A DNA stretch of 64,000 nt, taken from the NCBI GenBank assembly GCA_914767715.1, contig OU612068.1, forward strand, positions 22,442,001 through 22,506,000, given 5' to 3'. Positions 1 to 12,600 of this stretch are shown here, piece by piece; position 1 is the first letter of the stretch; each line of letters begins with the position of its first letter. Source of the stretch: Membranipora membranacea. Taxonomy: Eukaryota; Bryozoa; Gymnolaemata; Cheilostomatida; Membraniporidae. The position numbers and the translations under genes are program-made. The notes below the pieces were generated by a model. That model was not told where the DNA came from. It saw only the letters and a program-made list of their open reading frames with translations, and searched no databases.

Positions 1-3000
1 TTTTATTCATGTATCAGTGCCCTCACCTTTTTATGGGAGATGAGAACACAGTTCGAGTGCTCATGCTCACAAGAGAGGGCATAGTCTGGCAGTCTTTCAC
101 ATAACTGTCTGCAGAATTCCAGAACTTCACTGTGCCATGGAACATTCTTCATGGTGAGATCACTAGCAGCTGAGTCTCCACAAAATGTTACTCCCTATAA
201 GAAGAAATTATCATAACATTAAAAACTGGTTTACAATTAGTCATTCCCTCAAACAGGAATCAAGATTGTGATTCATGAGGAAAAAAGACCCGCTATGCTA
301 GCCGAAAAGCAAGGCACTGTAGCACATAGATGAGTACAGCATCACTTTTGCTGCATGAAACTGAATATTGGCTTGTTGATGAGCACGAGCGGGCCTGGTT
401 CTGAAACAGTAGCTTTCTATTAGTACTTTAATAGTGAGGCGATTTCCAGTGAAAATAAGAGAAATATTCCAAAGAAAGAATAAATGATTGGTATCATTCA
501 AATATTGAGGCGGCTATGATATTAGACAGAATAATGTTAAGACCAAGACACTTAGCCATGTTAGTATTGGGAATGTAAGAGAATGAATCATGACAAATAG
601 ACTGGTAGAATGAAGATTACCTTGCAGAAGCTTTAGTAGGCATATCAGTCATATCAGGAGGAGAGACTTTCAGATGACGGGGAATTTACATAATAATTTC
701 TCCAACAATTATTTTTTCAATCTTTCCATAATATTATTATCTAGCATTATATTATTTCGTAATGAAACATCAAGGGAAAAGCTATCATGTATCCTTGCAA
801 AAGATACACTCAGATGAGGTAGTGTTAGATTGAGGGTGGCTAAATGTGCAGAAAGTTAACATTCCCATTGATTAGTACTTGAACTGGTAGGTAGAGAGAA
901 GAAGGATTCATTTATAACAATACCAGGTTAATGTACGGCAAAACAGCACCTCAAATTCAAACTATTCATTCGTAATATGTTTACAATTTTTGTCAGCTCT
1001 GATCATATTTAGAGAGTATAGTTGATCACAGACATAAGTACTGAGTTGAAGTGTTTCGGTTAATAAGCTGCCTTTGAGAACGGAGTGAAAACCAAGTAGG
1101 ATTAATAAAAAATAATATTTACAATTCAGCCTTGAACTGAATGATTAATTACATAATATTATCCATTTTTCAACATGATACGTCAGTAAGGCATCTCAAG
1201 TATGATTTAAGAAGTCAGCCAGCCCTATGGCAAATAAAGACGCAGTGTTATGGTAGGACGTGCTGCCAAAGGGTTCTTGAAAGCTTAATTCTAACTCAAA
1301 GGAAAGTTGAAGTCGCAACCAATGGTGTATTTGTAATATTTGACCAGGTTTGTTTTTAAACCTCATTGAATGTGTGGAGTTACATTAAAGGCCAGTTTTG
1401 TTTGCCTTCCCGCATATGCTGAGCGCATTGAAGGAGTAAAACTTCATAGATGAGGAAAAACTTCTTAGCACAGTTTGTCTGAATCGAATCCGATCCACGA
1501 GCTCAAATATCATAATGATAACAATAAAGTAGCCACTTCATTTCAAATCCTGAGAAAATTTCAATATCTGTGAATAGAGTAAGTGGCATAATTTCACTAG
1601 TGAAAATACTTGAACCCTGAGGTTAAATAGTATTGTGTCTGTGTCGTGAAAAATCAAGACTGATTATTTGCTTGAACTGAAGAAAGCTACCTGTGCTTCA
1701 AAACTCAAGTGTGACTCTTGAAATCCGAAGCCTGTTAGCTTTAGCATTGATGGCCGCTTCAAAGTTGTAACAGCAGAGAGAGCTAGCATGGCTGTTTATT
1801 AGTCTTTTCGTACTCTCTAATCACTCGCCCAATTATTTATACGGGTCGGAATTATTATCACTTGATTTGACACATACGAAAGTTTTGTTGGGCGCTGATG
1901 TCTCAATAGATAAATCATTGTGCATGGCTAATTTCAATTATCTAATCCAAGTTCTGGGACTTTTTTTTGTTATCATCGCTAAATATTAGATCTAGATAAA
2001 GCAGAATTTAGTCATAATTCTCCATTTGCATGTACCTGACTACCGTTGTCTAATTTGATTTAAGTGGCTGGGTAAATAGAGGAAAGTACGATTATGAAGG
2101 GCTAGCCACTAAAAGTTATTCCGTTATGACATTGTTGCCAATGACAGACGCCATAATGTATGGAAGTAGGAGATAACATGATCACAAAAGTCTGAAATCG
2201 TTTTGGATGAAAATAGCAAACATTGATAACTCCCAACCGGGCAAGTTTTCACACATTACAGGAGCACTAATATTTGCAGTGACTGATTAAATGCCCAATT
2301 ATAGCATGTGACCAGCTTTTTAAACTGTTCTCATACTAATTTGTCAATAGATGTCACCTAATACACCATGATGGTTGCAACTCATTTCTAAATGACTCTA
2401 ATCTTTTACTCATCCTGATTATCTTTGCTGTTATTATTGTGAAAACCCCTTGGCTCGCAAAACTGTTGGCATTAGGCTACAATCTTGTTGGAAAATTCTG
2501 ATATGGACTAACCTTTACTTCGATGAATGTTGGTTCACCAAGAGCCACTAGTCTAGCATACTCATCCAGCTCTTCTGTGTTAAACGATTTAACAAGAGTC
2601 AGTCTGTATACTGTTCTCTGACCCTGCAGAAAATATAAATTGTGGATATGGATAAAAAGAAACAAACCTGTTATCTTACTTAGTCCATAGTTCCGTGAGT
2701 TGTCTGATTTTCATCACTATATGCAGAGAGCAGACAACTTTTAAGTCTAAGGCAATGCTATGTCAGGACCAAAAACATATAAATATTTATATTTTTATGG
2801 TCAGGACCTTACCAATATTTATGGTCAGAATATTCAAATCTTAATGCTGTCAGCCACATATCTTATATTTATGCTATGAATCATCCAACGTTCTGTGGGC
2901 TGTCAAAACACAGCGAATTCTGAGAATAGGAAGTTGGTCATATGCATTGAATCTGAAATATTTAACTTTATAATTAAATTACTAATTTATTAAAAAGTGA

Positions 3001-6000
3001 TTTAAACTAACAGATAAGTAATAATAATAAATTACTTATTATATTTATGGCTATTGAAGACATACCTTATCTTTCAGAAATCTAAGACTGTCGACGAATC
3101 TCTCCCAGAAATCAGAGAACAGAGGTCTGTCTATTTTCTTCAGACTCTCTTTTGTGCTGGCGTCGACACTAACATACAGCTGAGTCACTGGCCTCATATC
3201 TCTGTCAAATAAATAATGATATAATAAAGTCCTATTCCGGTGGAGGGAACAGGGGAAGGCTTTATTTATTTCGACCACATACCAGTTAATGATTCTCTAA
3301 AAATATCAACAACAGCATTAATAGGAGCTATAAACATATGTAGGCTTTAAGGGGGCAAGCGATAAAATATTGCATACATTGTTTACTTCTAGTCTCTCAA
3401 AAAAGTGCAAGTGCTTGAACTGTTTTGGTTGATTTAGCTTTGAGTCTCGGAATTCCAACTTAGAGAGAACGAAGCTCTATGCTAACTTGATTATTAGTCA
3501 AGCTGAACACTCACCTTATAGCATCAGGGAATTGAGCATTTGTGACAAGGAAGGAAGAGATCTTCTGATCATGGAGCAGATCTACAAACTTGTTTATCTC
3601 TGGATACATGATAGGTTCTCCCACCAGAGATAGAGCACAATGTCTGACAGCCATTCCTTCAGCTATCTTCTCTGGGATAACTCCTGGTACACCTGTGTAT
3701 ATCACAGTGGAAAACAATTGACATCTAAACGAGATGGAGTTGCTCTCTACTATGAGGAAGTGGGTTGAAAATCAAGGTGACCAACCATTAACATATAAAC
3801 GGTCAATTATTAATATATCTTCGATGCAACTGTAGAAGTGTAACAAACTAAACACTATACTTTAGAGCCTTATAAACCAAACATTCAAATTTTTATATAC
3901 AGATGTCATGAGTTCGACAGAAATTTTCGCCTCAATAAAACTGGTAGGACAACTCCAATTTTACCATCCAACATTTATGTGACTTGATACAGCAGGGAGT
4001 TTGGTCCCAAACCCCCTGGATACAGTATCTAGGTCCTAGGAACCTAAATATTCATAATTATTTGCTAATGAAAATCGAAAGCTTTAGCACAAAACATAGA
4101 GCCGTTGCTATACCTTTGAATTGGTTGATCATTTTTCTGTGATTTTCTAGAGCACCTTGTACGATGTCCTCAGCTGGGTCCATCGACCATTTCCACTCTG
4201 TACCGACAGGGTTTGTGTGGTGTCTATACAAAACACATAAACGTTATGGGCATTTTCAAAAAATGAGAGTTCACCACATACAAATAACACATATTTTCAA
4301 AGTGCCTGATGTACTTACACCATCAGCACCATACTGTGATTAAGTGAAGGGAACTCAAAGCAGGTTACTGGTTGGTCAATCTCTTAATGAAATGATTTAC
4401 ATGACATGACAAACGCACGCAGCCTCGAAAACATATTTGAACCAGTTGTTTTTTGTTTGAGTATTATTAGGCTGCTGTATAAAATTTACACTCAGATCGG
4501 GTGCCTCAAGATTTATGATAGCTTCCCTCATCATGATTTTCTGTCTTTGATGGCCAAAGCAACTTACCTCCAACAAAAGACACATTTATTGGCACAAGCC
4601 AGACTAGGCGTTGTCTCCATACACCTGTGACTCTCTATACCATAGAATGTATGTTTGTAACATCCACCTCTACCTCTCAGCATTGACTACAAGTAGAATA
4701 CTTAAACTGTTAATACCATCTCACACAAAATCATGGTATATGTCTAATACACATTTACAAGATTACTTATGTGATCACATCATAACCTAACAATATGTAG
4801 GTAGTCTTTGAATGAGGGGTACATCAGAATGTAAGTGGGCACCACCCATAGATACAAAATTGTTTTTATATCATGTTCATGTTCATGGACACATTCAATT
4901 TTCGCTACGTTGTACATTTGATAACCCGCATTGCGATAACAAAAATGCAGAATAAAGAATTGAACCATTTGATGACTAATACAGTTTTCATTTTTTCTTG
5001 GTAGACACGTTTACCTTAGTCCATCTGCACAGTTTGACACCAGAGTGAGATCCTATGATTTTGTAGCCTTGTTTCTCTAGAGATTTTCTGATAGTAGGGG
5101 TGACCATCTCTCTGACCTGCTTACTTGCCTCCGCCTCCTTACTAGCAGCCATCACCTTACCCATATCCTCCAGATCAAGGAGAGGTGCTGGGGTTGCTGC
5201 TGCTTCATCATCGCTGTCATCGCTACTACACGCTATCTAAATTTTGGGCGAGCATAATATTGTCAGAGGATATACAAGTGCGGTCCCATAGAATCATGAT
5301 AAACCATTGGCAATGAAAAGGTAGTAATCACATATGATTCTGATGTAACATCCCTTCCATATCATATTCAAGTATGGGAGTGCAACTCCAAACTGAAAGA
5401 ACCAGTGTAATAAGCACTTACTTACAATTTGGTCCCAAAGAATCATTTAATTAGAGCCAAAAAACAACTAGAGAAGTGCAAAGATAACAAGAACTTCACA
5501 TGAGATTTAAAGTATTAGGTCTTCTCCCACTTCATGCACGATCTCCACAGTAATACATGTATCAAAAACTTCAAACTGACAACTAATTTCTACCTCTACA
5601 GTCTACACCATCAGCAAAAGCATTTTTATAGCAAGGAGTCAACTCAATTGATAATTTTAGAATTCACCCTTTTATTCTATATCCAATCACGCAATGATTT
5701 TCATGCCAACGTACCTTATCACCATTTTCATCTGTCTTACAGCTACATATCTTCCCTTCACCAGAACATTTCTCTTTTTTCTTCTTGATTGGTTTCTTTT
5801 TACGCTTCGGCTTGTAGCCTCCAATCAATGTCGACCAAAATATTCCTTTCCAGACTTCAAAGTCCTTTTGTAAACCTGGAAAACCAATGTTACTAGTTAT
5901 ACACTTACAAACTGGTACCAAGGGCATGGTGCAACTTGTGTGGACATTTAATATAGAGTTTCACATCCATCAATATAATAAAAGGGATTTGTGACGATGG

Positions 6001-7759
6001 CATTTCGGATGGGCATGGGATGTGGATGCTCAAGGAAAAAAGCTGGTAGGTAATAGTTACCATAATATTTTTTGATATAATCATTAGTAGAGTGACGCCC
6101 TCATGACTTCCCCCCAACCAAAGCCAAAAATTAATTAATGCGGCAGTTCTATCGATGTTTTTACTCATACCAATCAAATAGCCACATGATAGACTTACTC
6201 CCATTGAGACTACTAGCCACATCTTCATCACATAGACTCAGATCCAGGAATGACTCAGCGGAGAGATCAGACAGCCATTCATCAACATTCTTTGCCGCCT
6301 AAAACAAGAAAAACTTGTTCTGTTCATAGAGATTTTATGCACACTCAAGATTTGTTGACAGATAATAATTGCAACTGAACAAGAGTTGAAGAAAATGTTG
6401 ACCGGCTATAAGTATGTTCCGAAATGGAGAAATTGGAAGTCAAGCCATTCTGATCCAGTATGAAGCAGTGCGATTTTAAAAATGGCCTCCCTTACTCTTA
6501 ATTACTACAGTTAATTTTAGTAAAACGTACTATATGATAGAGCACATTATAGCTGTCATAGTTCCCCTAAAGATTCATAAAGAAATTTCAGTGTCTCATT
6601 TATTTCACCAGCGTTAGTAAGAATTAAAATTCATCCAAAAATAAAGACACACAAAAACAATGCTCACTCATAATTTATTTCATAGAGGTCGGACAATTTT
6701 ATAGCAATAAAGTCCGCTCTCAAATCATACCTTGCAGTAATTAGATCCATATAGAGAATTACCGAGCCCTACAACACAATACTGTAGACCTTGCAGGTAA
6801 CTAGTACCGTATCTGAAATCATTCACAGCATCTTTTAGCCATGAGTAAAACCACCCAGCACCTTCAGGTGGGGTGCCATCAGTGTATGTCGGCATGATGA
6901 ATACACAATAATTCTTATTCACCTGTAAAAATTATAACGTTCAAAAAAATTTAGAAGACAAGAACATTGGAAGATGCGGTAAATCCATTTTGGTTTATTA
7001 AGCCCATGAACAGGGATGAGACCACGGCCAAGTTCTTAGAAACCAAAATATTGTTTCGCCATCACACATTTCCACAATTCAGTGTATTTGAATAGCAATC
7101 AGTGTAGTAAAAAATAAAATACAATGCTTACCTGATCAACAAGAGTTTCAGTTTCAAATTTAGAGAGATCTGCAGAGGTTGTTTTCATCCCAGCCTTCCT
7201 GCTTTCCTTTTCAAGCTCTTCAGCAAATATCTAAAATAAACAAATAGGCTTAGCAATGTAGTAAAAGCAAAAGAGAACCTATACCTTGACATAATCACAC
7301 CCACGTCAGAGGTAGGCTACTCCTGTGTAAGAAATTCTCTTCGAATGAGATTGACTGTGAATTATAAAATTAATCAAAACCACACATCTATTACTATATT
7401 AACGAAGTGCTACCCTTAGGAACAAATCATACCCAGAGTGATTGTCCATTCTTCAATTTTGAGCCAGGGCCCAAAATTCAATTTTATGCATAATTGCATC
7501 TTGTATGGTGTGATACAATACTCCAATCTGTTATCATAGATTGATTGTCATAGTTGATCACCTTTGCCTGACCCTTCTGAGTTGCATAGAGTATGAGAAG
7601 TCCTTTCTCTGTTGACGAAGGAAGTTCAGCATCTTGTTGAGACTGTTTGGATCTGAGAGCTAGGTAAGCGACATACGCGAGACCTACAGCTGATATACCA
7701 GATAATAGGTAGAGTGTAGACCGCGATGGCTTCAAGTCTTTAGACAGTATACCCGGCAT
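1..7759 (-). CDS. TYW1: TYW1, tRNA 4-demethylwyosine synthase (3' end cut by window)
   Basis: TYW1 joins pyruvate to 1-methylguanosine-37 of tRNA-Phe to make the tricyclic base 4-demethylwyosine, an early step of wyosine synthesis. Coding exons on the minus strand: 7759-7562, 7230-7132, 6922-6731, 6298-6199, 5875-5715, 5236-5015, 4686-4568, 4223-4114, 3692-3515, 3201-3066, 2623-2513, 194-27. All have GT-AG borders and matching phases, giving 598 codons before the last exon(s) left of base 1. Residues about 14-35 form a membrane segment. A flavodoxin domain follows (FMN loop YATQKGQAK, then [15 protein letters not shown] and [11 protein letters not shown]). A Lys-rich linker leads to the radical-SAM domain with C355-x3-C359-x2-C362 ([10 protein letters not shown]) and the conserved [17 protein letters not shown]. 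The start is the first ATG, 22 nt after a splice acceptor, so an upstream 5'UTR exon is expected. The order of domains and motifs is that of animal TYW1, so the identity is secure. Confidence 0.96.
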
Positions 7760-8008
7760 GGCTGCTGCTTCAATGGCAGTCCTGTAAAAGGAAAGCAGGT
7801 TCATGTTTTAAATCATTTGCAAATGGTGACTTATTGTTAGCTACGGCACTGATCATTTAAACAAGTTGGTTTTTGTACATCAAGTTGTAATCAAAGTGAT
7901 AGAAACCAAATCCATGCATGTTCCCTGAATTGCAAGCAAGGTGTAAATAGCAAAGAATTTATTCTCAATAACAATGGCTAGGCTACTAGTTAGTATATGA
8001 TTAAATTG

Positions 8009-8034
8009 AGGAGTAACAGTTGCAAGTTACTCCT
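8009..8034. repeat. GGAGTAAC palindrome
   Basis: AGGAGTAAC and GTTACTCCT are perfect 9-bp arms around an 8-nt centre. A decayed relative with TCAAGGAGTAAC and GTAATCCTTGA lies at 8271-8298. Confidence 0.7.
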
Positions 8035-8417
8035 GGACTTATTCAATCATCATCATATGTATGACTATGAGCCCATAGAGTGGCTACTCTACAAAGTACA
8101 GTTGGTGAGAGTCCCATACCCCAGTGGCAGTCAGTGGTTTTGACTTGGGAACTTCATCAGTTCAGGAGTGAGTGGGCCATATTGTTAGATTGGAGGTGAC
8201 AGTGGGTCAAAGTCTCAGCTCTATATAAATTACTCACTCCACTAACCAAACTTAAAACTACTTAATAATATCAAGGAGTAACAGCTGGTAATCCTTGATA
8301 ATATAATATATGAAATAAGGAATAAAACTATGATAAGAAGACAAGCTGGATGGAGTGGACGGTTCTCCCACCAGTTCAATCTCAGACTCATCATATATAT
8401 ATAATCGTAATGTAAGT

Positions 8418-8459
8418 CATGGGCCCCTGGGACTTACATGTAAGTCACAGGGGCCCATG
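8418..8459. repeat. 42-bp palindrome with no loop
   Basis: The sequence is symmetric about 8438/8439 (ACATGT centre) with one mismatched pair; each half runs CATGGGCCCCTG..ACTTACAT. Further ATGTAAGT units flank it on both sides in direct orientation. Confidence 0.8.
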
Positions 8460-9486
8460 ATGTAAGTGACCAGCTTCTGTCTGGCAATGGAAATCATTCC
8501 TTCGCCTGCCTTGGGCCACAGGAGGGACTGTGTGAGCTTTACTTCTTCTATTGTTAGATGATTCTTTCTTAATCCTACGTGACTAAGTTTTGGATTCTTT
8601 ACTGATATTTTTGTTTCTTATTATGTCCCACTAGAATAGCTCGGATCGACTCCCTCTAGCATGTGCAACATTCCATGTGGTGATTGAAGCTCGAACCATT
8701 GCAAAGAGCGTCTCTGAGCACTATTTGTTATCAAAGGTCAAGGACCACGTGCAGTAGCAATAGCCCTAATATCTTATATTATGTAGGGCTGTATTTTATA
8801 TAATCCCTAATAACTAATTGAACCTAGGATTTCAGTCTAGAAAAGCTTTCTATCAAATTAAATTCAGGTACAACTGCACTATAATCCGAACTAAGCCTAG
8901 ACTGGACTTGCATGAAGGCTAGGAGCAAATCAGGAGACCCCAAGAGAAACAAGTGAGTATAATTTTTGTATGCAATAATAAGCCGATTGTTGATACCAGT
9001 GGGAGTAAGCTAATTTGATGATAATTGTGGTGAATTCATTATTAATTATTATTTATAATAATATTTTGTGTAATAAATATATTATTTATTATGCACAATT
9101 TGCCTGCTTTTGCTGGAGTGAGTTGGATAAGCCAAGGCGTTTGAAAGAGCTCCTGTGGCAGAGGAATGGAGATCCATGCATGGTGGTGGATAGCGGAAGC
9201 AAGGATTGTAATGGTTCTGGTTGGCAGAATTGGAAAGAACCACCTGAGTGGTTGATGATACTAGTTTTTGCGCTAAGTACAGATGATGCCATGCAATCAG
9301 GGATACAATGTATGTGAGATATCTGATTTGCCTGCAACAATCTGCAACGGCCATATACAGCTTACTGCCTGGTAAAAAAACAAAAGAATCCCAGCTAAAA
9401 TTGCTCTTGCGTTTTGTCGCATTGTTGTGATTAATATAGTCGTACCACTGAATTAAAAGTGATTTGGGGTCGAGAAGGTCTAAGCA

Positions 9487-9525
9487 TAGCCTTTCTTGAC
9501 AAGCTATGTTTGTCAAGACAGGCTA
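9487..9525. repeat. TAGCCTGTCT palindrome, copy 1
   Basis: TAGCCTTTCTTGAC pairs with GTCAAGACAGGCTA with one mismatch. A cleaner copy of the same design is at 59842-59875. Confidence 0.7.
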
Positions 9526-9693
9526 GTCTAAGTAGTGCGAGATGGTTAGATTCCTTGGTAAGTGATCATTCAAGCTAAACTTTATGCTAGAGCAATGGGT
9601 GCTGACAGCGGTTTAACACAAGTTTCAACCTGCTTACTTATCTCGCTTTTTTCTTGTAGCAGTCAGCATACGTGCAATTAAACCTTATCCGAG

Positions 9694-12600
9694 ATGGACG
9701 CTGAGGAACATCAATCGACCTCAACATTCAGGGAATATCTGAGGATTAAATCAGTGCAGCCGGAGCCTGATTATGGTAGGATAACCATTTATTGAAGTAG
9801 GATGTTGAAACATATAACTGTTTCAACAAAATCATGTCGTCGAAAAGCAGTGTGGCTTATAAGAATGCACTACTGCATGTGTAGGCCTGGTCTTATTTAC
9901 GTTATTACAAAACAAAAAGAGTCTCTCACCACCAGTGAGAAAAAGCAATTATTCCAAGTGGTTACATTGTTTTTGCAACACAGGATACTCCCAACCAGTT
10001 GCATTGTTGATATGCAGACTTCATAGAATTTGCATACTTTGCATAATTAGCTGGTATATACCACTATGCAGCTAAACAAAGTGCACCATGAGAAAGCATT
10101 CACATCGTTTATCATTGCTGTAGATGGTATTGTGAAATTTCTTGAGAAATACGCGAAGGTCAATGGGTTCGGCTGTAGAGTGCATGAGGTAAGTGTGGTG
10201 ATGCTTGCCCTGTTCCAGCTGCCAATAGTAGTATGGTATTTGCAGCCTTGGTTTATCTAAAAAACTCTATGTGCTATTATCAGAATCTCAACTTTTTAAG
10301 CACTTGCTTGGAAATGGCACACCAAAGTAGGATAATGTGTGCATGTGTTTTGGCAGACCACCAACACTTTTTCATACTAATTTTCCTAGTATCCCAACAT
10401 TATGCATACCAGTAATATTTTGCTTCTAGCCTTGACTTATGAAGCCTGCATAATTGATACTCTACTTGCTTGTTTTGTAATGTAGATTAGCCTTTGGCCT
10501 GTATGTTGCCTAATAATCTATAATTGGATGAGAAATATGATAACGACCGACCACCATGAATTTACTGTGCTTACATATTACAGGCGGCACCGGACAGACC
10601 TATTGTGATACTGACTCTCGAAGGTACAAACCCATCATTGCCTTCAATTCTACTCAATTCCCACACAGATGTTGTACCAGTCTTCCCGGTATGTGGTTAT
10701 TTTTTATCACCATTCTATAATAGGATTGACTAGACTGGGTGCAGAATAATGTATCATTTTAATACATTCATTTCTTAATTTCGGAGGTGATCAATTACTG
10801 TATTTTTTATTGAGAATGACTAGTTTTAGAAAGCCAATACCGGTTGTTTTGGCAACATTGGTTGATAAAGATAAGTATCCCTGCAGAATGTCAAGATACT
10901 TGATAAAGTTTGCAAAGGTTGATGGATGTCTGGTTCCGCTTTATCAAATTGGTGGGTATACAGGGGTATTCAGATGAAAATTTAAATCCACACTGAAAAC
11001 TTTTGCAAAACTAGACAGCACCAATGAACCTTGACGATGATTTATAACACTCTATGGATAATATCGGATGTGTTAATAAGGGAACACCCATGTAAGTCTG
11101 ATGAAGAACTTTTTAGAACATTTGATAAATGAGTATCTAACTCCTTGATTTGATGCAAGAAATTGGGTTTATGTGTTGCCTCCTTGCAGCATGTTTATGT
11201 TAATGGCAGTTTATCATGTATTTTGTAGCAGGCTGTTTGTTGAGTTTTATTGGTACCAATTCATCTGCCGGGTGATTATAATGTAATCATCCTGTGCACA
11301 TGTGAATAAACAAATGTTATCTCATTTTAACAGCATCAAATGTCTCAAATAACCCTTTAAGAATTTGTTATGTTACAGGATCAGTGGACCTATGACCCCT
11401 TCTCAGCTCATAAAACAGAAAATGGTGATATATTTGCAAGAGGTTCCCAGGTTTGTATCATTAGTAAAACCTGTGCTCAATTTGACTGTTTAGCAGTTAT
11501 TCCAAGTACAAAGCACTTGGGATTTCCATCATCACGTTACAACACATTGGACATATCATTTGAAAACTACTATACACCCTAATTATTTAGACTTTCTTGT
11601 ACCCCAGCAACCCATGCAAAGTTTGAGCTCTCGAACTTAAATTGTCCAACTTATTAAACAAGCCAAACAAGAATACTCTCGGAAAATACAGCATAACCTA
11701 GCGAAAGAACCTGCTAAAGCCTGGACTGACATTAAAAAGATTAGTGGATTACCTACTAATAGCCCAAAACCAACTCAACAGAATCCATTCAACTCAGATG
11801 ACCTAAACACCTTCTTCACAAGATTTGAGAAGCCTCTCGCTGACCGTCCTGACATCAATAACAACGCCACCATAGCACCACCTTTAGAAATAGAAGAGGC
11901 TACTGTCTTAAAGCAGTTGAAATCGTTGAACTCGAGGAAAGGTCCAGGCCCTGATGGCCTCATCCCCAAAGTACTTAAGCTATGTGCCTATCAACTGGCG
12001 CCTGTCATAACGAAACTGTTCAATTTATCTATCACGTCTAAGTCAACCCCTACTTCCTGGAAATCGGCCATTATCAAACCCCTACCCAAAGTTAAGAATC
12101 CCAATCAACTTAAACAATACAGACCAATAGCGCTCACCAGTTGCCTGTGCAAAATGATGGAGAGACTTGTTAAACATTACATTATTACTCATACAGCTAT
12201 GGACCACCTTCAGTTTGCTTATCGTGCAAACCGCTCAACTCAAGATGCTCTTTTATGCCTCACTACTACCATCACAGATTCCATTGACAAGAAAGCTTCA
12301 AATTATGCCAGGTGTCTGTTCCTTGACTTTTCTTCTGCATTCAACACAATACATGTTCCAGACTTAATCTCGCAACTATCACATCTCGACTCCAATGTCA
12401 CTGAACGGATATACAGCTTCCTAACGAATCGCACCCAAAGAACAATAGTAGATGGCAATATCTCAAAACCCATCATAACCAACACTGGCACTCCCCAGGG
12501 TTGCTGTTTATCTCCACTTTTGTTTTCAATATATACCAATAGGATTACCTCAGACTTGAGCAATATAACTGTCATTAAATACGCAGACGACACCTGTATA

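Larger units (their letters stand above)
7760..9693. other. Divergent intergenic region between TYW1 and ACY1
   Basis: About 1.9 kb between the two start codons should contain the promoters and 5'UTR exons of both genes. It holds palindromes at 8009-8034, 8271-8298, 8418-8459 and 9487-9525. Splice acceptors end at 9659 on the plus strand (before ACY1) and at 7782 on the minus strand (before TYW1). I recognise no further gene. Confidence 0.6.

Noticed and set aside
5905-6231. 108-codon minus-strand open frame with hydrophobic stretch in TYW1
   Set aside because: It overlaps a TYW1 exon in another frame and runs into its intron; a shadow.
9082-9516. 144-codon minus-strand open frame upstream of ACY1
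   Set aside because: No domain, low-quality composition, and it overlaps the palindrome at 9487; probably chance.
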